Part shown: in pieces, positions 52,829-64,000 of the stretch | How positions within the stretch are numbered: position 1 is the stretch's first letter | How the letters are laid out: every line of letters starts with the position of its first letter | Assembly: GCA_013433145.1 (NCBI GenBank) | Contig: CM024174.1 | Location: 2,539,336 to 2,603,335 of the forward strand | Length of the DNA: 64,000 nt | Source: Ascaris suum | Lineage: Eukaryota; Nematoda; Chromadorea; Rhabditida; Ascarididae | Direction of reading: 5' to 3' | The notes under the pieces: model-generated | Seen by the model: only the letters and a program-made list of their open reading frames with translations | Databases searched by the model: none | What the model was told of the DNA's origin: nothing | Position numbers and translations under genes: made by a program

Positions 52829-55139
52829 GGGTGGGCAAGAAATGAGAGGGAATTGAATGTGTTGTAGAAATGAGATGATATTTAGTGGATTTTTGCCGAA
52901 GAAAAAAGGGTTGCATAGGGGTAATAGGTGGAGGATGGGACGACGATGAGGGCGTGTAATGGCAAAACTTTACATTTTGCTAGACATCAATGTTCTATCA
53001 CCAAATGTGCGCCTATTAATTATTACTTATACAGCTAAAAAAAATTGCTAGCAATTTGAATTTCATTGAAACAAAGAAACATCGCAAAATATCGACGATA
53101 TTAAAAATTGCTGCAAAAATTAAAAAAAAAATTCATACACTTAAAGGCACAAAATGATCTTATAAAAAGGAAGTTACAATCCTCGAAAAAAAAACAGACT
53201 CAACTCGGAAGCTGAAAAAAAAAACAATAGCACAAGCAATCTCACATTTATTATTTAAAAAAAAACCAACTGGATTGATTTACTCAAAAAGGAAAATAGC
53301 CTAGATTATTTCCGAATTAATTGTAATATCATTGAAATTTCTCGAGAAAAAATTTAATCGAATTTCCGATAAGAGAAATTAAATTTTTGCCTCAACGTTT
53401 ATCTTTGCAGGTAGGAAATTTCTCAAAAAGAAAAAAAAAACAGCTTCGAAAATTTAGTTCTTCAAATAATCAAAAAAAAAAAAAAAACAGGTATAAAAAT
53501 CGAAATAATAACTGCGAAAACCTGAAATAATCAATAATAAACTTTCCCAATAGTATTTTTAAAGGAAGATTGAAAATACAGATGAGTTAATGCCTTAATT
53601 AGTTAACTTAAGATGGCAGTAAAAATGAGAACTTCATTTTATGCATTATTTTATGATTAATCGAATTTGCAAAACGAAATGATGAAAAAAGTCGATTTTT
53701 TTTTCGCCTTTAATGCTTATAATTTTTCATTCGATGCATGAAAATATTTCCGAAACATAAGAAAAAATCCCATCAATAAGCAAACGTATAAAGAAATATT
53801 GCAATTTGTTAATAAAAACAAAATCATCGATGAAAAATCTACTATATTATAAAACAATAATTGCAATATTTGGATATATATACGTCTAGGAAAATCAACT
53901 TTTCGAGCCTATTCGATCGGTGGGAAAAAATTTCGACTCACAAATTTTATAGCACATTAAAGCGCTTTATAAAATATATAAAAATAGTCGATTAAAATGC
54001 CACTAATTATAAAGCGCATTATTTTATGTTGCAAAATGTATATGCAAATTTTGTTGGGCGTAAATTTCCCAAGACTAATGAGATATAAACTATTAAGCAG
54101 ATAGACACATATAGAAAATAAGCAACAACACATTGCTAAATGAGTTTCATAAGCAATTTTTAGTGAATAAAAGCATTTCAATGAAAAAATAAAAATAAAA
54201 TATTACAAAAAATGAAGAGTAATAATCTTTAAACTAAAGCCTATTTTAATCATTAAAAGATCAATTTGTAATCTCTACATCGAAGAATTTACATTTCAAG
54301 CAAAGCGGGTTTGAAAAAAAAAACGAATTGAAAAATCCAAAAAAAAAAACAAAAAATAAAGCATCATTTGCCTATATTTAAACAACGATTTATGCAAATA
54401 TATAAAAAAACATTCGACAAGTAATTTGAGTTATATAACGATATCATTTGCAGGCACAATGAAGAAAAATTATATGAACGTTGAGCTGAATTTTATAATG
54501 GCCTAATTTCAGCCAACACATAGCCGAAGAAAATATTTATCTAAATGGTCGCAGAACAGGAACTCTCACTAGGTTTCCGCACTTTCAATTTTCGAAATTT
54601 CCAAATGATGCCTTTCATATTTCGATTTCAATAGTTCGTAAACGTGGAAAGTCATGTTTTTTTAAAAGATCTTTTCGAAGTAAACATGACATGGCCGCAG
54701 TTTTCGTCCGAATAGAAACCGTACCTTTTTTTATCCCTCAAAGTGTCGGACAGGTTCCGACACGACTTCGGAGGCAGTTAACTTGCCGTAGTATGGCCAT
54801 TTTACTGTCGTTTACTTCGGGTTTTTTGACTGTATCAAATTTATCGCAAATTGTTGAACTAAGCACCTTCTCTCCTCCCTCTTTTAATTTTTCTGAACAC
54901 GACAAAGCGGTTCAATATTCCTATTCAGACACTTCGAGGCCTAGTTGAACTACTAGTTTCAAGGCTATCAACATCTCAACACCAATAACATCCTACAATT
55001 GTCACAAGCCCCATAGTTACCTTCAAACAAATAAAACCCATTAATATAAGGAGCAATTTCGAACAAATCAACAGTGCACACGGCAAATCCCCGTTCAGGA
55101 GAATCGAGCACTGGAGAATTAGTCACTCAAACGATCATT

Positions 55140-58100
55140 TCATGCCCATCCTCCAGTCAATTTATGGAAGAGCTCCTCGTTCAGCGTTTGACTCTGTTCC
55201 TTGTTGCGCAACGATAAGAATATATAACCACCAATGAATTCGTGTACCACCTAAAACTTCCCTCATTAATTAGATATCCTTCACATCAATCGATGCAGAT
55301 TTTAGAACTAGAAATTTGCATATTAATTTACTAGAAAAAGGATAAAAAGGATTTATATTCCACTCTGAGATCACAAAAAAAAAAGCCAAAATCAGTAGGA
55401 AAGGATAAAAATTGCACGAAATAATTTTTGATACGAACCTTGCAATCTGCGGAGAGTGGCTTAAATTCAATATCTTCGTTTTCGAATTGAATCTGAAAAG
55501 GAGGAAAAAAATAGAACTATGCCGCTGCATAATATATCTGCAATGAATTTACAAGAAAAAAATACTGCACTACAATGAGATTAAAACATAACAATAAGTA
55601 TAATATTATAATATTTTATCTGCTCAAAATCGTTCTCAGCTGAAATCGATTTCGTTCATCGAAAAAATCGGCAATTCACGTTTCTGCATATATGCAAATT
55701 AAATAACCGATAAAATATCATAAATTACGAGGGTAATTTTTAGTGGGACGGAGAGCAGATGGGTGGCCCTACGCTCAAGATTTGTCGGCTAAGAAATCCA
55801 GGTGGCGACACAGCTGAATTTCTTAGCCGACAACAAAATCATGATGTTGGACAATGCGATCCATTTCACTACTTTAATAGAAGAAAACTATAGTGCCAGA
55901 TTTTACATATGTAGATTGAACACCTATAACACAAAAATTAAATAAAGTAATAGCAATGCAATGGCTGAGGTGATATTCATTTTGGTGATACATAAAAGAA
56001 TAAAGGAATATAATGAAAATAGCTAAGAAAGCAAAGTAATCTGGCAATTATAGGCTGTCATTGAGTGTTTTAAATCGAATATACAGCGTAATGAATGAAC
56101 TTCTTCCTCTTGTTGCTTATTTTGTTTGAAAAAAAAAGAACGTTTTAAGTTATTGGTCTACGCACTAACTTATAGCACTTTAACAATAATATGTAAATAT
56201 ATTCCTCTTTCCAGTCTTATAAATTCCTACCTCAGCTTATGTTAATCTTCCTCTATTCACTGAATTTAAATGTTCCTTAAACATCGCTATTTAATCTTGC
56301 TATTCATATCAAATTTATTTTTAACACTGACTAACAATCTCAAAATTAATTAAAAAAGATTCTCCTAGCTCTTTCTGATGAGACTCACCCACTGTCTACA
56401 TACAAAACCTCGTTCCTCTTAATACTCCTTTTTCCAGCTCACATCACATTTTTCCTCTCATATGATCAGCTCTTTTTACTCGTTGCTGTGTTGCGTTTTT
56501 CCCACAAACGCTCCATACTTACATTCGTTTAATTTTTAATACCGTCTGACATCCTCCATCTATTTACATTTTACTAAGTTATACCGCATATCTTAGAGAT
56601 AATTCATTTAAATTCATTTTACAGGTAATTCATTAAAAATGGAATTCACTATTCGATTTCCAGGTAAACTGACTCACTTTCAGATGCCGAATCTCCCAGT
56701 TGACGTGCCATTTCTTCATTGTCGCAAATCGCCAAGTTTTCAAACTTTCACCACTATCGATATTCAATTTCATAATTCGATTAAATGCGATTCCAATCAA
56801 TTCTGGCTTACGACCATTCCTTCAAAAAAAAAAAAAATTATTTAAAGAAACAAACAGCAAAATATAACACGATAAAGTTGAAAAAAAATGAAAATGCGCC
56901 ATATTTTAGCGAATGAATTTATGTGTAACAAGAAAAATGCTTTCAAATGAACTGTATTTCAGTTCAAAAAATTTCGCTCATTACGCAATCCGTTTTTTCA
57001 TGTATTCCCCATAAACGACATTTTTATAAGAGATCAGGAAAGCTCCATTTTTCCGGATGCAGCTATAATCCTTGTTAGAACTTGTGAATATAAGAACAAA
57101 AATAACAAAAATAAGGGAAGTTCAAAGGAATAGAAAAGAACGCTTCCATTCCCCAACGACATACTATAAGAGAAGAGCACAGAAAATTCATTTTGTGATT
57201 AGAACCCAAAGATTGTTTTTTAAAAAATTGCCTTTTATGGCCGCAATATTTCATCCCCAACTCTTTTCCAAGCTTAGTCATCGGATGTGAACGACGAATC
57301 AATGAATTTCATTTCGAGTAATATCTGCTCATAATCGTATTGCACCGAACCCGCAGCATACCTGAATCGAACAACGAAGTAATGCGTCCCATGTTCAGGT
57401 AGTGCTTCCCATGCTCGAATATACTGTAACTTTGCTTCGGTACTCGAGAGGCTTCGTACGTTCGAATGTGCGTCACTAATACGCTGTTGCAGCTATAAAA
57501 TAAACTTTTTTTTTCGGAAATACCATCCTAACATCCATTTAATTACCTTCCAAGAAACGGCCTAATCCAAGAAAAATGCTATTTGTGGAACTGTCTTATA
57601 TGATATAAATGCCATCAACAAAAAAGACTACCACATACTGCGAAATGATCGATATATTACTTAAAAACTAACTTTAAATGAACAAAAAAAAATCTCAACG
57701 CTTCATTCAACATCGACGGTAAAATTTAGTCTCATCCCAATTCTGTGCGCTAATATTCACGAATAAGTCACCGCCATTCAAAACAGAAAGTTTTATTGAT
57801 AGAATCTTTAAATCTGGTATCTAAAAGACTTTACGATTGTTATATTCGTTAAATAAACATAAGAATTACAAGACAACAAGTGTGAATTGAAACATTGACG
57901 TACACTTTGTTTGGATCGTGCACGACGTACGTAACGTTGTGAAACGAACTCATCAACATTGAAATCGGGTGGCAATTGAACAGGCGGCGCTTTCTTCTTA
58001 CTGGTACCATTTTGTGCACTTCCTGTTACTTAAATACATAGAAATATATCTCCAGCACTATTACATATTCAATCTCTACTTGTTCATTACATGCAAACAG

Positions 58101-61100
58101 TTAAGAGCATCACTTCTAATAGACAATGCATAAATCTTATTTACGAATTACTACTGTCAATTATCAATCGAATCGATGAACACACATTAAAGTATTTTAG
58201 AATGTTCCAGCAAGCGATCGCATCAAAATGTTGGGAATATATTTCACAATGATGGGAAGCATCTCGAAAAGCTTGCTTTCAGTGATTTCAGAAGTCAACA
58301 AGCTCATAATCTGCAATCGCCATTAACTCATTTATTAGGAGCTTAATACTTTCGAATATATGACAATAGCTCCTCCTTCCTTAGAGACTGATGATTTATT
58401 GAAATTTCATCTACACAGAACTTTGTATTCTGCTAGATTTATGATCGTATTTAGTTCAGGAATGAAATTAGTGCTTAACATAGATGTGTCATACCTCCTG
58501 ATTGCATTTGAAGAAGTTTTTTAATTGAATCGACCTCTGACTGATAAGATGCATCCGCCATCGATTTACCTCTAGAGGCGAGACGACAAGCAGCCATCCA
58601 ACGGGCATATTGATGTTCCTAATATACATTTTAAAAATTAAAAATATTTTAATGATCACATTTATACGCATATTTTATTATTATCAACGCAAAGATATAA
58701 CCAACATAAAATGTAATCGTATAAGACGACAGTTACAGTACCATCTAAACTTGTCAATAATCGAATTTGCAAATAGACAGTTCGAAGATTTAACAAAATC
58801 GATCGTAGAGTAATCAACTTACAAATGACTGATCTCATAAGACCACCGCATCATAATTCTATCTCTTTAGAAAAAACTTTCACTTATTCTAAAGTATATG
58901 AACAAAAGCACATTCATGAATAAAATTCCCTCTCTTCTTCTGAACATTTATTTCACAATAAAGCGTTTTCCTTACTTTTATTCCCCCATCTCTCCCCCTC
59001 ATAGCAACGTATTTATCCATATTTCTCTGCCTTTGCCTATCAAAATATATGTTAATTATAATACTGCAAAACTTTCATTATCACTAATATTCTCAAGCAA
59101 ACAAGCGATTTGCATCGCTTCACCAATTAAATGCAGCGGAAGTACTGCTGAGGAAATGAAAAAAAAATTTCTATATACATACAGTGTCACATTTTAGAAC
59201 AAATTCGCTCATTCCTTCGGCACTCGGAATCAAAAGTTTGATATGAAATTTCGATTGCGCTAACGATACATCCGGATTCACCTCACAGCCTGAAATATAT
59301 CATTGTTGCAGATTCCTCTCTTCGATGATTATCCATTCGAATTCTCATTTTAAATAATAATAATTATACTGAATTACAGATGCGAATCCTTACCTCATCA
59401 CACTCTATTATGAATATACTGTCTTCAATTATTATATCATAAGTAAAACTACTATTGCCTAACTGCCTGTGAACTTTATTCATCAGCACTCAAAGTTATC
59501 GTTACTAAGATCACATTTTTTTTTTCATATTGGAAAGCTAGTACGGCCAAGAAGTTCCAATAAAGAAGTATTGAAATCTTATCGAACCATGTAATTAATA
59601 CTCCACCTTGCAAAACAACCGATGGAAAATTCAATTAAGCGAGGAAATTCGGTCGAAGAACACCACATTCATTGATATAAATCTTTGCAAGAAAGAACTT
59701 CAAACTTTAGGACATTAAATCAATTGCATGCATAAAGAATTGTAGATATGGATTTAATGCAGGCATATGACTTTGCATTAGCACCACCACACCGCGCCCT
59801 CCCCCCTGAATGCACCACTTAATGGAATAAACAGTTCCGGGTCTGACGCCTGAAAGCTGAGAACTTCAGCTAACCGGCCATCTATTTCAATCACTTTAGA
59901 AACGAAAACAGCAAAAACTGCAACAATTGTTCAAGCTAAAGATTATCAGAACAATCGGTAATAACCAAAAATTCTACTACTAAATGCGTGTCATTTATTC
60001 CTCTATTAAATTCGTAATATCCTTTATAAAAAGAGTAAAATACATATTGAAAATGTACATGAATATACCTTTCAAGCAGATATGACCAAGTGGCGGACCA
60101 CTAATATCATTCGAGTTTTGATGCCAACTAAGATATAGATCACGAAATGAGAAATAGGCTCGTTTGAAGCCCTTGAAAGCGGCTAATTTCTTCGGTCTGA
60201 AAGTGGATTTTTTTTTTTGAACAAATAAACCCCATCAACTATAAAACATCAGAAAGAAATAGTTAAAAGAAAATTTTAAAAAATTGGAAAAATTCCAAAA
60301 AAAAATTCACTTTCAACATTAAAATTCCCATTTATCACTTCTAAAGATGTGCTTTCCAAATAAAATTTATCAGCATCAAAGATATACAAGAATCTTTCTA
60401 GAGTAGGGCGATTTTCAGCTGATCACTTACTTGATTAAAAATTCGTTTTATTGAATGAATCTCCTTCTTGTATAATTCTTAAAGAAGTAATCAAAGTACG
60501 AAAATACACGAATAAACAGGAATAAAAAAATAAAGTTTTATCGAAATCAATAAAATAGATAAAACTTTTAATCGTTTTTGGGGGAAAGAAGATGACTCAA
60601 TGCTATAGGCTATAGTAAAATTCATTACGATAAAGTGTACTACAGATAGATGTGGCAAATATTAAAAATGAGCAGCACTAACTGATGGTGAAGTACCACC
60701 AAGAATTATTGCATTACTCGGCTTTACTATACTTTCAAAATGCATATTATGCACAGCATAATAACAGCAGAATGTATTTCTACTATATGGGGATAAATAT
60801 AGCTGCTACCAAAAAGTTTTTGAATAGATTTCTACGTATCACACTCTACAAAAAAACATAATTGCTTTCATTGGGAAAAAATCCACTAGAAAAAAGAAAT
60901 AAAGGAATGCGAACTTCATGTATTTGAGGTAATCGGCAAGTTCAGGTACTTGTGTGAGGTCTGATCTTCGACTTAGAGCCGCTGCATCCAAATTCTGCTC
61001 CTAAAAATAAGGTATTTTATAAACTAAACATTGAATACTGCTGAAGTAAACTAAACTAAACAATAAAATAACCTTGCAATCAAATAATAACAAAAGAAAA

Positions 61101-63837
61101 ATTACTAAATAGTGTTACTACAGAAATAAATTGAATATTTTTTCGCCCAACGTATTCTCACATCATCTGCGACTAAAACATTACCATTTCTTTTCGCATT
61201 GCTCAATTCATCGAAATTTGGATTAAAAAAATATGAAGTAGCGTTCATCTTCTTATTATTCCAATTTTTTTTATTCGCAATAACCTAAAAACATCTTCAC
61301 AAATAATTCATTTTTAAACAATTCCGTCAATAATTTAATTTAACCAGACCAATTAATAAATGATTAATAATTCATTAATAACACCAACCAAATCTTCCTT
61401 TATGCCGACTAGACACTTCACTGAAACATCGCAGAGTGATTTAAACGAATTTTAAATTTTTTAAATCTATTCAAAAAAATCAGCTTCACGCTAGGTGGAA
61501 AAATATGACAATATAAAATGGAACGACAGTAGAAACCCCCCCCCCCTTGGGAAAAAAATCCAATATGAGCCTTGCCTCTCCTTATATACAAAATTATAAT
61601 TGTTAGTTTTCCTAAAATTGCTACATACTATTGTCTCTCGAACCTCTTATAAACTCATCAGTTGGATACCAAGTAAGAGAAAGAAATAACAGCATGATTT
61701 GTAAAATCAAGAAAGATACAAGTTCATCAAGTAGAACATCAACGTCGTCTCTTTCAGTCGGATCCGGTTCGGGAGAGTTACGCTGTAGAGTCGCTTGAAG
61801 CTGAAATAAAATATTACTTAAACATATATAGCACTCAATCATATGTTCCCTGAGGTGACAGTTCAAGAATAAAACAACAAAAATATGGCGAACTTTGTAG
61901 GCGACGCATATTTTTCTCTTCCAGCTCCCTTCGCCTCCCACAAACTAGTATCTCTTTGATAAAAATCGTATTTATACGAAAAAAAAATCAAAAATAAAGT
62001 TTCAATGCAAAAATTAGTAATTGTCTAAGAAAACGAGGATAATTCGATTAAAAATTTCCACAATTATTTCGTTTTAGCTTCTAAACAAAACGATTCCCTC
62101 AAAACATAATGATGCAGATTTCTCACATATTAACCATCATAAATCTATCAACGAAATAAAAAATTATGCAATATAATATAGCAACTTTATAGATCTCGAA
62201 ATAGCAATCGAGATAATAAAAACCAACTATAATATATAATCTCTCTCTCTCTCTCTCAAAAAAAATCAGCATTAAAAAAATTAGCCAAGTTCAAAAGCTT
62301 TTTTTTGAGATAATGAACTCACCTGCAATGCAGCAAATAGCATCGCCTCTTCCTCAGTGTGATCGTACTCTTCAAGAAGAATTGACCATTTCGCTTGCTC
62401 GTACAGCTGGTTGATTCGTACTGGATCGTACTAAAATTAAATCAAGAATAACGAATAACGGAATATTTACATGAGGTCGTACTAAAATTAAACTAAGTTT
62501 AAATTAAGTATTGGGAAAGACAATCATCATGTGCATTTTACGCAGCTTATGCGAACGAAAAGAAAATGCTTGGCTTATCTAGAATATTTTTGAAATTGTA
62601 ACATTTGACGGCGGATTAAAAATCAGCGCCACGAAAACTTCTCAAGAATATATTGGGCAAGGCATACCATCAAAAAAGTTTTACCTTGGGATTCATATCG
62701 AAGAATGTCATGAACTTGAACCTCAGCAGTATGACGTCACCCTCAAAGACACCTTGTTCCATCAGTGATCTATAAATTAGCTCAAGTTTACAAGTTGGCT
62801 TACACATCAACATTCTCGACTATTAACTGTTTGAAGTGAAAAATGATAAATAAATTTCAGCACATAAGAACTGAAGCTAGACCTCGATGAATCGAGCCAT
62901 CCACGATTCAATGCCGCTTTTTCGATGTAATTTTGTGGCCGAAAGACGGTCATCTCCTTATTGGGGACAATTCGTGGTGAATGCACTAATGCCATATCGT
63001 ATTGTTCGTTCTCAAGACCTTCACAGAACGAAACCGACGGCATCATCGGAGTTCTTCCAATCGTTCCGCTATACTAAAATATACCACACTAATTTGAATA
63101 TTTCATTCATTTATCATTACATAAATATAGCAAATGTGTTAGAGACCCGTTGCCTTATAATTGTGACACTGGCCTATTTAGCACGCATTTAAAGAAAGAT
63201 GAGAAATATTCCATTGCATCCGGCGGTACGTACGCCAGCAATTGGCGATGATCTCCAACAATAATTAGATCACTTTTGCCATAAAACGTCACAGGAACCG
63301 GGTGGAAAAAGATTAGAGGGGAGCGGAGATGAAGATATTAATGCCGTGAAATTATTACGATATATCTCGGTTAAACTCATTATAAAAATAACCTCTTAAA
63401 ACAAACGATAAAAAATTCAATATGGAACAAAAAATGAATTCAGCGATTTAAATGAGATTTAACCATTCAAAATTTTCACCAATTATAAGAGAAATAAGTA
63501 ATTTATTCAAATATTATATCTTTCACCAAATATAAACCACTATTAAAAATCCACTAAAGCAAATAGCAGTTTTTAGAAATGATACGAAAAATTCACCGCT
63601 GCAGGTCCAGGACTAACACCTCGTGGAAGAGTGCCTGAGCGTGGCAATGTGCCCAACTCACTAGCATTGAACATCTGTCCACTGGTCGAAAGCGAAGGAC
63701 TGGTACCTCGGCGTAATGGACCAGCCAAGTTGCACGCGGATGCACTTATAGGAGTTTGTCGACGCAGTGTTCCAGGACCAATCGATTCCTTAATACGGCA
63801 ATTACGATTACCAAAATCCTCGACGCATTCAACATAA
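55140..63837 (-). CDS. unc-112: Kindlin / UNC-112, integrin-adhesion FERM protein (14 exons, 5' end missing)
   Basis: Exons in transcript order are 63837-63597, 63073-62883, 62769-62685, 62430-62323, 61800-61720, 61000-60915, 60196-60069, 59289-59183, 58618-58495, 58028-57904, 57492-57362, 56819-56678, 55492-55439 and 55250-55140. All phases agree, giving 570 complete visible residues and a TGA stop; about 150 N-terminal residues (F0 and part of F1) lie right of the window. Visible order: a Ser/Pro linker ([15 protein letters not shown]), the GLENEQ and [17 protein letters not shown] segments, F2 start [30 protein letters not shown], a PH domain at 264-365 ([17 protein letters not shown] to [13 protein letters not shown]), then F3 ([29 protein letters not shown]), ending KLTGGWA. 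In C. elegans UNC-112 binds beta-integrin and PAT-4/ILK at muscle dense bodies. The F3 integrin-binding pair, QW in vertebrate kindlins, is KW here (505-506). The 63837 acceptor (TATGAATGAG) is weak. Confidence 0.95.
61538..61547 (+). repeat. Poly-C tract
   Basis: A 10-nt C run in a kindlin intron (G-rich in the transcript). Confidence 0.85.
62240..62259 (+). repeat. (TC)n microsatellite
   Basis: About nine TC units in a kindlin intron. Confidence 0.9.
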
Positions 63838-64000
63838 CTCATTCATATAAATAAATGACATAGTGTTTTACTGCAACACAACATTCAGTTTTAAGTTTTT
63901 ATAATTTCCTACTATCAAAATTATAGGGAAAATAAAATTCTATCAATTTTACATAGAAGGGCATCCAATGAACATACGTATGAGTATAACAAGCCGTATA
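63838..64000. other. Intron of kindlin, running off the window
   Basis: AT-rich sequence with no exon seen. The upstream kindlin exons must lie further right. Confidence 0.6.

Larger units (their letters stand above)
49116..55139. other. Spacer between C11orf54-like gene and kindlin, with coding-like fragments
   Basis: AT-rich, about 6 kb. It holds the second dispersed-repeat copy, an (ATT)n tract, coding-like fragments on both strands at 50.7-52.8 kb and a GC-rich patch at 52.1-52.26 kb. From 52.9 to 55.1 kb it contains many A- and T-homopolymers and no recognised gene. Confidence 0.5.

Overview
This window is nuclear DNA from an AT-rich eukaryote and almost certainly a nematode. Coding sequence is cut into exons of about 50-290 bp. 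The introns have GTAAGT/GTATGT-like donors and TTTCAG/TTTTAG acceptors. Three of the four recognisable proteins or domains have clear animal relatives, and the kindlin matches nematode UNC-112 from exon to exon. Lone TTTCAG/TTTAG acceptors lie 13-28 nt upstream of two start codons, as expected for spliced-leader trans-splicing. Most long open frames in the window are (TA)n microsatellites or chance frames; the genes below were rebuilt exon by exon from splice phase.

Layout. (1) 2468-4866, plus: the 3' part of a small single-pass membrane protein with a CCxCCC cluster after its membrane segment; family unknown. (2) 6353-13876, minus: a complete six-exon, 280-residue type II membrane protein with a Pro-rich stalk and a C-terminal SEA domain that carries a GS cleavage-like motif. 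(3) 20138-39557, plus: a complete 15-exon, about 611-residue GAB/DOS-family adaptor (SOC-1-like), with an N-terminal PH domain, Pro-rich motifs and a C-terminal VEYVLID phosphotyrosine motif. It has long introns holding (TA)n arrays and repeat-like DNA. (4) 40850-42800: a 2-kb degenerate GATCTACC-rich minisatellite between convergent genes. (5) 44040-49115, minus: a complete six-exon, 311-residue C11orf54/PTD012-type zinc ester-hydrolase homologue with its HxHx9H motif. (6) 50.7-52.8 kb: short coding-like fragments on both strands, possibly exons of an unrecognised gene or gene remains. (7) 55140-63837, minus: kindlin/UNC-112, 14 exons covering the last 570 residues; the N-terminal F0/F1 part lies beyond the right edge.

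The genes do not form a pathway cluster. Kindlin acts at integrin adhesions and the GAB-like adaptor in receptor tyrosine kinase signalling; the others are a secretory-route membrane protein, a soluble enzyme and an unknown membrane protein. Neighbouring genes are mostly convergent or divergent and separated by AT-rich, repeat-bearing spacers. No CRISPR array, rRNA, tRNA or intact transposon was recognised.
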